DNA of 62,102 nt. Origin: an uncultured Dorea sp. GTDB taxonomy: Bacteria > Bacillota > Clostridia > Lachnospirales > Lachnospiraceae. The position numbers and the translations under genes were made by a program. The notes beneath the pieces were generated by a model, which saw only the letters and a list, made by a program, of their open reading frames with translations, was not told the DNA's origin and searched no databases. Positions within the stretch are counted from its first letter, which is position 1, and every line of letters starts with the position of its first letter. Positions 18,400 through 25,821 of this stretch are shown one piece after another. The stretch covers positions 1 to 62,102 of the forward strand of contig CAJTOH010000022.1 in the NCBI GenBank assembly GCA_910577685.1, read 5' to 3'.

Positions 18400-20784
18400 T
18401 CACATCGCCGTCGATTCCATGTCAAGACGCTTGATAATGTCCTCCTGAATATCCTGCGACAAATCCAGAAAATTCACGAAAGTACCGTGAATCCTCATGA
18501 TGTAAACGCCTCCCGGCGCATATTTCTTCGGCTCTGCAAGAACCTTCCTCAATATATCAGGCGTCGTGACATTCACATATAGATAGAACGGCGAGATGCC
18601 CTCCTTCTTCGGATTGAAAAACAGCGGCCTTATAATCTTATCCCGAAACTCTATCCCCTTCGTCTCGTAAGTCTTTGTCTGAAAATAATTCGGATTAATC
18701 CCAAGATGCGAAGCACATCCGCCGTTCATTTTCTCAAAAGGCAGCTTCATATTGGACATAATCCGGAAACCAAGCCCCAAATGAGCCTCCCCATAAAGCG
18801 GATCGATCCCGTATCCCAACTGCTCTCTGGCCCGTCTTCCATCCGGCGTCGCTCCCACCCAATAGCCGTACAGAAGATGCGTGGAGGGAGTCGCCCAGTC
18901 CGCCCGGAACGGGTTGCCAAGATAGTTCTTCTTCGCCGATACCATGTCGCTGACCCTGCCGGCGATCTCTGCCGCCTCGTCGTCCACCCGGGCAATGTTG
19001 TTGCCGTACTTCTTTGCCTTTAAAAGGTACTGACGCATCTCAGGGTCATTTTCAAAATCATTCCTCAGCGCCTCCAACATTCTCCCTGCATCTTCCGGAC
19101 GCTCCTCCAACAGCGTATCAACAGCGATCAGGGAATCTGCCGCAACGGAAAGTCCGTGAATCAGGCATCCGCTCCCGTTATATTTCGTTCCCTGTTCCTT
19201 AGTATCCCTGACGTCTATTCCGCTGCCGCACCCTCCCATCAGAGCCGATAAAAACGGCGTCTTAAGAATAGAAACAGCCTCCGATGCCGCGTTGGCGGCT
19301 TCCACCATCTGATCCACATATTCTTCCAGATTGCGGTAAAAAATAGTACGGAGGTTCCGAAGGGCTTCAAGCTCAGAGGTATACCCCAGCTCCTCGATGC
19401 TTTTACCGAACTTCCTGCCGGAGAGCAGCGATACGCCTCCGTTTAAACTAAGCTCCAACACCTTTGCCAGATTCAGCCAGCTATTCGTCGTATTCCCGTT
19501 ATCCTTCCCCATAATCAGAGGCTCCTGACAGCCCGCTACTGAGTAATCCTCAAGATCTTCCGGATCTACATGGTTTTTCCCCCTCAGAATCTCAAATACC
19601 GAATCATCGTTGAAAAAAGACGGGGTGAGGCATCCCGGAGTGAATAAAAACCTTCCAAGGCTTTCATACAATTCTTCCGGCGTATTCTTATGAAGCTTTA
19701 CCGACAGGATCGGCTGCGGCAGATTCATATCATAGTATGCGTCCAACAGCGCATAGGACGTAGGATTCGTCAGATCCTCCCCTGTATTTGACTTCCCGCC
19801 GATAATTAAATTCTGGGAAATCGCCCAGCTTCTGTCCGCCACGTTGTAGAATACAAGCAGGTGTTTTAGCAGAGCCGCTGTCATCTCCCTGCCGGTGTCC
19901 TCTTCTTTTCGGTAAGGTTCAAAGATCCGGTCCGCATTTCCTACCGAGAACGCATAAGGATTCGGAGTCTGCTCTAAACACATTACCTGCCACATCAGCA
20001 GAAAGGACTGAATGGCTTCATAGAGATTCCCCGCTCCATATTTTGGCGTTCTGCACAGCGTCTCCGCCATAAGCAAAAAACGTTCCCTGTCTTTCCCCTC
20101 AGCCTTTTCTGCCTTTTCCCGAGCCAGAAGGGCATACCGCTCAGCAATAATCAGGACAGCGTCCAGAGCAAGCTCCATCGCCTCATACTGATTCTGCTTT
20201 CTGCCGTCCCTCTCTTTAGACCGGTTTTCCTCAATCTTCTCTTTCAAGCCCTCCACGCCTACCCTCAGTACATCCCGCATATCCGGAATCAGGTGCCCCG
20301 TTACCTGTTCGATAAAAAAGATTACCTCGCTGGTCTTATCGCCCGCAATGTCATAGGCGCGGTTCAACGCCTTGGCAAACTCCGTATTCATATTGTATGT
20401 TCTCAGATCGTCTATTCTCTCCTGCGTTATGCCGCCGATGGGTTCAATATCTCCAAACACCGCTGTCGGGTCACAGTATCCGGAAAAAGTATCCACGGAA
20501 AATGACGGATTAATCAGCGAATAGGACCTTGCAAACGCGTCGTCCTGCGTCCCTGCAAATACGTGATAATCACTGATCCACAGCGGCAGCCGCTTTGCCT
20601 CCTCCACAAGCGTCTTTGCGGCGCGGATACAGGCCGCGTCATCCTTGTATTTCCCGTCACATTCCCGCACAATCTCCTTGGCAAGAAACCATCCTTCCAG
20701 ATGATTCGTCGACCGTTCCTCCTGAAACCGCATCTTTGCCAGCCCGGTAAGCTCCTCTGGCGTTAATATTTCTTCTATTCTCAT
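18400..20784 (-). CDS. Glycyl radical enzyme (PFL/glycerol dehydratase superfamily), unknown substrate
   Basis: The length (794 residues) and segments such as GHLIPDMRDVLRVGVEGL and LNLAKVLELSLNGG place it in the pyruvate formate-lyase/B12-independent dehydratase superfamily. The active-site Cys is Cys419 in VAGCQEP, where dehydratases usually have GCVEP; the following Glu is kept. The radical Gly is Gly767 in MRIHGTFVNF, 27 residues from the C-terminus. The common form is R-V-[SA]-G-[YF], so His before and Thr after the Gly are unusual. The activase gene is just upstream. No aldehyde dehydrogenase, microcompartment or sulfur-metabolism gene is nearby, so known diol, choline or sulfonate substrates are not indicated. 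A sugar or polyol (phosphate) is more likely from the neighbours. Confidence 0.92.
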   Translation of the reverse strand: MRIEEILTPEELTGLAKMRFQEERSTNHLEGWFLAKEIVRECDGKYKDDAACIRAAKTLVEEAKRLPLWISDYHVFAGTQDDAFARSYSLINPSFSVDTFSGYCDPTAVFGDIEPIGGITQERIDDLRTYNMNTEFAKALNRAYDIAGDKTSEVIFFIEQVTGHLIPDMRDVLRVGVEGLKEKIEENRSKERDGRKQNQYEAMELALDAVLIIAERYALLAREKAEKAEGKDRERFLLMAETLCRTPKYGAGNLYEAIQSFLLMWQVMCLEQTPNPYAFSVGNADRIFEPYRKEEDTGREMTAALLKHLLVFYNVADRSWAISQNLIIGGKSNTGEDLTNPTSYALLDAYYDMNLPQPILSVKLHKNTPEELYESLGRFLFTPGCLTPSFFNDDSVFEILRGKNHVDPEDLEDYSVAGCQEPLIMGKDNGNTTNSWLNLAKVLELSLNGGVSLLSGRKFGKSIEELGYTSELEALRNLRTIFYRNLEEYVDQMVEAANAASEAVSILKTPFLSALMGGCGSGIDVRDTKEQGTKYNGSGCLIHGLSVAADSLIAVDTLLEERPEDAGRMLEALRNDFENDPEMRQYLLKAKKYGNNIARVDDEAAEIAGRVSDMVSAKKNYLGNPFRADWATPSTHLLYGYWVGATPDGRRAREQLGYGIDPLYGEAHLGLGFRIMSNMKLPFEKMNGGCASHLGINPNYFQTKTYETKGIEFRDKIIRPLFFNPKKEGISPFYLYVNVTTPDILRKVLAEPKKYAPGGVYIMRIHGTFVNFLDLSQDIQEDIIKRLDMESTAM

Positions 20785-20849
20785 GGCGATCTCCTCCTTT
20801 TATATTGTCACGAAGTCTGTTCCGTCCGGCAGAACCAACGCCCCGTTCC

Positions 20850-21716
20850 TTACGTCCTGCAATAGCAGCCGTTCATTTCTGCAATAGATTGACGAAACTC
20901 CTGCAAAACCCGCTCATCCACGTATGCTTCTTTCGTCATCCGGTATTCCCGTCCGCACTGTTCCCATTTCTTCCTGCCGAACTCATGATAAGCCAGAACC
21001 TCAAACGTCACATTCTTCCCCATAATCTCTCGGAAAAATGCAAGAAACTCCTCCCTGTCCCGGCTGCCGTCATTCACCCTCCCAATCAGCGGAACCCGCA
21101 CATGCAGTCTTGGATGATGCAAAGCGGCTTCCCTGATATTCTCCAGTATCCTGACGTTAGATACTCCCGTTGCCGCCTCATGCTTCTTTGCATCGCACAG
21201 CTTGCAATCCATGATCAACTGGTCGATCCATGGAAATAGCTCCGAAAGGCGTTCATGCAGCCCATTGGTCTCTACCGCGGTATGAATCCCGCATCCCTTA
21301 AGCGCCTTAAGCGCCTCCTTGAGTTCGTCAAACTGAACCGAAGCCTCGCCCCCTGTAAACGTCACTCCCCCGCCGTCATAAAACATCATCTCATTGGCCT
21401 GAGCCTGTGCAATGACCTCCTCAACGGTCATAGTTTCATAGGACAGATACATCCCCTTGGTATTATGCTCCGTAATACATTCTCTCCCTTCGCATGCCCT
21501 GCATATTTCGCGGTCTACATATGTACCCTTAATTGCATGGTACGGACAGACAGATTCCAGAAGCCACTCCGGATCTGACATTATCACCCCGTCAACCGGC
21601 ATCCCCTCCGGATTCGCACACCAAGGACAATGCATATTGCAGCCCTGCAGATGATAGACAAGCCTGTTCCCCTGTCCGTCTTGGGAATAATTGAATCCTT
21701 TCTGAAATATTCTCAT
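20850..21716 (-). CDS. Glycyl radical enzyme activating protein (radical SAM)
   Basis: The start at 21716 (MRIFQKGFNY) has GGAAG upstream and gives 288 residues. The radical SAM motif is Cys26-x3-Cys30-x2-Cys33 (GCNMHCPWC). FYDGGGVTFTGGEA is the SAM-binding GGE-type segment of activases. The insert after the first motif has only four Cys (VCPYHAI, ICRACEGREC). Dehydratase-type activases usually carry two ferredoxin-like Cys sets, so this one probably holds a single extra cluster. It generates the Gly radical on the enzyme encoded downstream and is the first gene of that operon. Confidence 0.92.
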   Translation of the reverse strand: MRIFQKGFNYSQDGQGNRLVYHLQGCNMHCPWCANPEGMPVDGVIMSDPEWLLESVCPYHAIKGTYVDREICRACEGRECITEHNTKGMYLSYETMTVEEVIAQAQANEMMFYDGGGVTFTGGEASVQFDELKEALKALKGCGIHTAVETNGLHERLSELFPWIDQLIMDCKLCDAKKHEAATGVSNVRILENIREAALHHPRLHVRVPLIGRVNDGSRDREEFLAFFREIMGKNVTFEVLAYHEFGRKKWEQCGREYRMTKEAYVDERVLQEFRQSIAEMNGCYCRT

Positions 21717-21755
21717 GGCTCTTCCTTTCCTTTGACGTATCCGGTTACGTCCTTT

Positions 21756-21794
21756 CCTTATTGGTATTGTATGATAATACCAATAAGGAGTCAA
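21756..21794 (-). promoter_or_regulatory. Promoter and palindromic operator of the glycyl radical enzyme operon
   Basis: On the minus strand TTGACT (21794-21789) and TACAAT (21771-21766) are separated by 17 nt. A perfect palindrome, CCTTATTGGTATT-N7-AATACCAATAAGG (21756-21788), covers the spacer and the -10. The same core, ATTGGTATT-N7-AATACCAAT, recurs at 38922-38954 in front of an FGGY kinase. The likely binder is the GntR/LacI-type regulator of this operon. Confidence 0.85.
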
Positions 21795-21813
21795 TAGTAT
21801 TTTATCGAAATTA

Positions 21814-22539
21814 CTAAGCCCGTGAAAAAGACAGGGGCAGCTCCAATCCATGCGCTTCTAACAGCCTCTGATCTCTCAGTATTTTTTCCGTCTCATGATC
21901 CGCCGCAATCCTTCCCTCCGACAACAGAATCACCCTTTGGCATGTATCGTATATAAAATCCAAATCATGGCTCGCAATGAGCTTCGCTCCCGGCAGCTCG
22001 TTCAAAATTCGGATCAGATTCCTCCGGTTTCTCGGATCTAACGCCACCGACGGCTCATCCAGAAGCATGACCTTCGCCTCCATGGCGAGCACAGTGGCAA
22101 TGGACGCCAGTTTCTTCTCGCCTCCTGATAACCGGTAGATCTGGCAATCCTTTTTCTCTTCCAGACACACCTGCCTTAGCGCCCCCATAGAAAGCCTCTC
22201 CGTCTCTTCCTCGCTCTTTCCATAATTGCGGGGCGCAAAAGCCACGTCTTCATATACGGTAGTCATAAAAAGCTGACTGTCCGAATCCTGAAACACATAA
22301 CCAATCTCCGCCCGTATTCCGGCCATGTTCTCCTTTTTCATCTCAAGTCCGTTAATCCAAATCCCGCCCTCCTGTATATCCAAAAGGCCGGTAAGAAGTC
22401 TGAGGAGCGTAGATTTTCCGACGCCGTTCGCCCCGATCAAACCTACGCTCTCTCCCTTGCGCATACAGATATTGATATCTTTTAACACCTTCTCCCTGCC
22501 ATAACCAAAAGAAAGGTCTTTGATTTCTAATAGATTCAT
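21814..22539 (-). CDS. cbiO: ECF transporter ATPase (CbiO/NikO type)
   Basis: This ABC ATPase has Walker A GANGVGKST, Q-loop GYVFQDSDSQLF (the ECF-typical Q-D-x-D-x-Q-L-F form), signature LSGGEKKLASIA, Walker B VMLLDEPS and the switch His in IASHDLD. It was started at MNLLEIKDL (22539), with GGGAG 8 nt upstream. It lies after CbiQ and CbiMN genes, so it energises a nickel or cobalt ECF transporter. Confidence 0.92.
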   Translation of the reverse strand: MNLLEIKDLSFGYGREKVLKDINICMRKGESVGLIGANGVGKSTLLRLLTGLLDIQEGGIWINGLEMKKENMAGIRAEIGYVFQDSDSQLFMTTVYEDVAFAPRNYGKSEEETERLSMGALRQVCLEEKKDCQIYRLSGGEKKLASIATVLAMEAKVMLLDEPSVALDPRNRRNLIRILNELPGAKLIASHDLDFIYDTCQRVILLSEGRIAADHETEKILRDQRLLEAHGLELPLSFSRA

Positions 22540-22568
22540 TTCCTGCTCTCCCACATTTTCCTCTGATT

Positions 22569-23336
22569 TCACAATAGCCTCACTGCCAGCAAAGCCGCGC
22601 TCCAACCGATACCGTACGCATAATCTCCCATCCCCGCCGTCTTTCTGCATCCCTGAGGGAACTCCCCGCCGTATCCCCGAAGTTTCATACTGTCATAAAC
22701 CACCTGCGCCCGGTCCATACTGCGCAGGAGGAGCTGTCCGGCCAATGTCCCCCAGGCTTTATAGCTAATTCCCTTCTGCCCCGGCGCGCGCAGCATATAT
22801 GCGTCGGTCATCCTCTCGGCTTCTTTCAGTAAAACAATAATATACCGATATGCCAGCATAAGTATCGTCACAATTGTTTTCGGCACGCACAGCTTCCTCA
22901 GAGCACGACACAGATCTTCCATAGGTGTTGTAATCATCAGCAGATAGGAGGCGGAAACCGAATAGGCGCCCTTTATGATCAGCGTCGCCGCTGAGACCAT
23001 CCCTCCCGTGACGTTCAGGCTTCCGAGAACGAACAGCGTCTCCCTGTCAAACAATGGATTCCCTATCCCCGCCAGACATACCAAAGCCAGCAGAAGCTTC
23101 ATTCTTTTCAGCAGCATCTTAATAGAAATATCGCCTAATACGAACGCCGCAATTAGATAGATTCCCATTTTCAAAAGCCCCGACAGATCATATTTTCCAA
23201 AGGAAACCGTGAGCAGGATAAAAAGGATGGTTACCAGCAATTTTGATAAAGGGTGGATTTCCTGCAGCCACCCCTTTTTCCCCGCCTCCATATCCAACTT
23301 ATAGATCTCGGAAACCGCATCGCTAATTCTGTTCAT
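22569..23336 (-). CDS. cbiQ: ECF transporter transmembrane component (CbiQ type)
   Basis: The 255-residue membrane protein has five to six hydrophobic segments and the ATPase-coupling motifs near the C-terminal half (ERMTDAYMLRAPGQ, DRAQVVYDSMKLRGYGG; the A-R-G and R-G-x-G type signatures of CbiQ). Its start overlaps the end of the CbiMN gene by 14 nt. It links CbiMN to the ATPase. Confidence 0.9.
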   Translation of the reverse strand: MNRISDAVSEIYKLDMEAGKKGWLQEIHPLSKLLVTILFILLTVSFGKYDLSGLLKMGIYLIAAFVLGDISIKMLLKRMKLLLALVCLAGIGNPLFDRETLFVLGSLNVTGGMVSAATLIIKGAYSVSASYLLMITTPMEDLCRALRKLCVPKTIVTILMLAYRYIIVLLKEAERMTDAYMLRAPGQKGISYKAWGTLAGQLLLRSMDRAQVVYDSMKLRGYGGEFPQGCRKTAGMGDYAYGIGWSAALLAVRLL

Positions 23337-24348
23337 TTACTACCTTCCCATTCTTCTGACCGGCATGTTTCACCCGCTTAATCAAAAGGCAAACCGCCAG
23401 ACAGACTCCAAGTACAATCAAACCTCCGGCAATTCCTGAGAACGACGTCCCGGCCGCACTTTCGGACGACCGGAAACTATAATCCGGCAAAACCGCCGTA
23501 ATACCCTGTACTTTCTCTGACAGTTGATAGATCATACCCTCAGCCGAAAGCTCCGCCGTTCCCGCAGTCTTCTCCATGGACCATTCCAATCCGTCCGGTT
23601 TGGCAGAGGCGAAGAGCGATAACGCTCCGCCGATCACCAGCGCAAGCGACGCAAGAACCGCAGCGGTCCTTTTCCTGCTCATGCGCCCCCCGGCTTTTGT
23701 TTCACACCCATAACCATGCAGAACCTCCGGGCGCGCCTCATAGACAAACACCAACACTGCCGCCGTAATCATCCCTTCTACCAACCCAATTGCCAGATGT
23801 ATAGGCTGCATCATCCCTAAAAATACGGAAAACGGCAGCTCCGTAATCCCTGAAACCAATGTTTGCACAGTTACGGAAAAAGCGCCCAACTGCAGGCTGA
23901 GCACACACCCGATCACTGACGCCGCCGTGATTCTCCCCCTCGTCATCTTCTTCCCTGTCATCGCCCGCCAGATCAAGGCTCCGCCGACAAAACACCCGTA
24001 AAAGGCCATATTCCATATATTGCAGCCCAATGCGAGAAGACCTCCGTCCGCGAACAAAAGGCACTGGATTGCCAGCACGGCAATCATGGTCAGAAAACCG
24101 GCGTGGGTACCTAAGACCGCGCTCAGAAGCATCCCTCCGCACAGATGTCCCGACGAACCTGTCCCCGGAATCGTGAAATTAATCATCTGTGCTGCGAAAA
24201 CAAAAGCCCCCATGACTCCCATCATCGGTACTTTCCGGTCAAGATCATCAGGCCTTACTTTTTTAACTGCGTATGCCGCCGCTGCCGCGGACATGGCATA
24301 CATTGTTCCTGCTGCCGCCGGCGATACCAGCGCGTCTGCCATATGCAT
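23323..24348 (-). CDS. Nickel/cobalt ECF substrate-binding component, CbiM-CbiN (PDGLE) fusion
   Basis: The N-terminus, MHMADALVSP, is the diagnostic CbiM/NikM start; its His at position 2 and the amino terminus bind the metal. GTGSSGHLCGG supplies another His. The N-terminal ~215 residues are CbiM. The C-terminal part contains AKPDGLEWS (PDGLE domain), which is the CbiN/NikN partner fused in one chain, with a final membrane helix. Linkage to larB favours Ni2+ over Co2+. No cobalamin biosynthesis gene is in the window. Confidence 0.9.
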   Translation of the reverse strand: MHMADALVSPAAAGTMYAMSAAAAAYAVKKVRPDDLDRKVPMMGVMGAFVFAAQMINFTIPGTGSSGHLCGGMLLSAVLGTHAGFLTMIAVLAIQCLLFADGGLLALGCNIWNMAFYGCFVGGALIWRAMTGKKMTRGRITAASVIGCVLSLQLGAFSVTVQTLVSGITELPFSVFLGMMQPIHLAIGLVEGMITAAVLVFVYEARPEVLHGYGCETKAGGRMSRKRTAAVLASLALVIGGALSLFASAKPDGLEWSMEKTAGTAELSAEGMIYQLSEKVQGITAVLPDYSFRSSESAAGTSFSGIAGGLIVLGVCLAVCLLIKRVKHAGQKNGKVVNEQN

Positions 24349-24377
24349 AGTTCTTCTCCTCCTATATTCCGATTATT

Positions 24378-25136
24378 TTATCCGCACGCCGGTTCCTGCG
24401 CTCCAAGCCGGTTAATCTGCGACGCTATATATCCCGCTCCGTATCCATTGTCAATATTGACCACCGCAATGCCGTTTGCGCAGGAATTGATCATGGTCAA
24501 AAGAGCTGACAAACCGTTCATGCTCGCCCCGTATCCGACGGAGGTGGGAACCGCAATCACCGGTTTATCTACCAGTCCCCCAAGAACGCTTGCCAGCGCG
24601 CCTTCCATTCCCGCCACTGCCACGACGCACATAGCGCTCTGAATGGTTTCGACTCTGGAGAGAAGCCTGTGGATTCCGCTGACTCCTACATCATAGATAC
24701 GCTCCACCCTGTTCCCGAAAAACTCCGCCGTCTGCGCCGCCTCCTCCGCCACCGGAATATCCGCCGTACCGGCCGTACATACCGCAATCTTTCCTACCCT
24801 CGCCTTCTCCTTTTTCTCAATCTTTAAGATTCTTGACAGAGGGTCGTATCCGGCCTCCTTGAATTTCTCTTGGATCAATGCCGCCTGTTCTTTGGAAGCC
24901 CGTGTTCCCAGCACTTCCCCTTCCGCCTCATAGATTCTCTCGTAGATTTGAATCAGATGCTCGTCCGCCTTACCGCTGCAGAAAACCACCTCTGCAAAGC
25001 CCGAACGGAGTTTTCTGTGCGTGTCCAGCTTCGCATAACCTAATTCCTCCAAAGGCTGCCGGCGGAAATACGCCTCCGCCTCATTTACAGACATCCTGCC
25101 TGCTTTTACCTGCTCTAATACTTCCTTCGCTTCCAT
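24378..25136 (-). CDS. larB: Nickel-pincer cofactor biosynthesis protein LarB
   Basis: The protein is 252 residues. Its C-terminal half resembles AIR carboxylase (PurE): VCTAGTADIPVAEEA, DVGVSGIHRLL, VVAVAGMEGAL, PTSVGYGAS. LarB carboxylates nicotinic acid adenine dinucleotide and cleaves the phosphoanhydride, the first step of nickel-pincer cofactor synthesis. A Cys (about 219, INSCANGI) matches the position of the reactive LarB Cys. The adjacent nickel transporter fits. LarC, LarE and a LarA-type enzyme are not in the window. Confidence 0.92.
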   Translation of the reverse strand: MEAKEVLEQVKAGRMSVNEAEAYFRRQPLEELGYAKLDTHRKLRSGFAEVVFCSGKADEHLIQIYERIYEAEGEVLGTRASKEQAALIQEKFKEAGYDPLSRILKIEKKEKARVGKIAVCTAGTADIPVAEEAAQTAEFFGNRVERIYDVGVSGIHRLLSRVETIQSAMCVVAVAGMEGALASVLGGLVDKPVIAVPTSVGYGASMNGLSALLTMINSCANGIAVVNIDNGYGAGYIASQINRLGAQEPACG

Positions 25137-25356
25137 ACTGCTCCTTCCTTTCTATTTCTGCCTCTTAACCCGCCGAGTATAGAAAAAGACGCACAAATTC
25201 CCTGCCGGAAATTCGTACGTCTTCTGACATACCTATCGTCTTTATGGATACCCGCCCCGCGGGTTCTGCCGCCAGCTATATTCTATAACACTTCTGCGTT
25301 ACCTCAAGAAGGCTTCTGCCCCCTGTCTTCTTTACACGCTGACTTTAGCTTATAAC
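25137..25356 (-). ncRNA. Structured leader RNA of the larB-nickel transporter operon, candidate attenuator
   Basis: On the minus-strand RNA there are three stems closed by C(AGAA)G loops: GGC-AGAA-GCC with an outer AAGAA/TTCTT pairing (25306-25332), TAACGC-AGAA-GTGTTA (25286-25301) and TATGTC-AGAA-GACGTA (25216-25231). A fourth, weaker one (25259-25272) has the AGAA flanked by a C-C mismatch. An intrinsic terminator follows (25187-25222). The last AGAA stem shares GACGTA with the 5' arm of the terminator, so the two cannot form together. This is the layout of a transcription attenuator. The ligand or binding protein is not known; no B12 box or other riboswitch core was recognised with confidence. 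Confidence 0.65.
25187..25222 (-). terminator. Regulated terminator in the larB leader
   Basis: The 16-nt arms 25187-25202 and 25207-25222 pair throughout (with G-U pairs in the minus-strand RNA) around a GGCA loop and are followed by TTTTTC. It lies about 50 nt before the larB start, so readthrough is needed for expression. Confidence 0.85.
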
Positions 25357-25386
25357 ACTATACTCCTGTAAGTATACGGATGTCAA
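25357..25386 (-). promoter_or_regulatory. Promoter of the larB leader
   Basis: TTGACA (25386-25381) and TATAGT (25362-25357) on the minus strand have an 18-nt spacer. The -35 overlaps the end of the DUF3842 gene. Confidence 0.7.
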
Positions 25387-25787
25387 ATTATTTTCCGCAG
25401 TTCTTTCAGCGCCTCCTCCAACATCTCGCTCATAGAAGTATTCTTCACTCCAACTATGATATTATTACAATGATTCATGGGAATCAACAGCTTCTTCACA
25501 TCGCTGGCCCCCACCGCCGCCGCCATTGCCGGAGTAATCTCACCGTACATGGAATCCGCAATGGCAATCCCCACCGGCCCGATGATAAGATCCGTATTCC
25601 TGCATCCTACGATCACCGAATTCTCTCCGGTGGCCGCATGATCTGGCCCTGCCTTCAGCATATTCGCGGTCGCCAGCGCATTCGCGCCTACCGCAAAGAT
25701 CTCCGCTTGGGGAAACTCTTTTTTCACAGAAGCAACGAGCTGCCTGCCCAGACCGCCCCCCTGCGCATCTATAATCAGAATCTTCAT
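25383..25787 (-). CDS. DUF3842 family protein
   Basis: The 134-residue protein begins MKILIIDAQGGGLGRQL and has a nucleotide-fold look (IIGPVGIAIADSM, ALATANMLKAG, NHCNNIIVGV). It matches my memory of the DUF3842 family of clostridia, whose function is unknown. The start at 25787 has GGAG 9 nt upstream. It lies between an MFS transporter and the larB leader on the same strand. A role with nickel or the pincer cofactor is inferred from position only. Confidence 0.75.
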   Translation of the reverse strand: MKILIIDAQGGGLGRQLVASVKKEFPQAEIFAVGANALATANMLKAGPDHAATGENSVIVGCRNTDLIIGPVGIAIADSMYGEITPAMAAAVGASDVKKLLIPMNHCNNIIVGVKNTSMSEMLEEALKELRKII

Positions 25788-25821
25788 GAAATCTCTCCGT
25801 TTCATTTTTTGCAACACACTT

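Noticed and set aside
25137..25356. Cobalamin riboswitch ahead of the CbiM-type genes
   Set aside because: No B12-box-like sequence or the expected conserved core could be found; the leader instead shows repeated AGAA stems.
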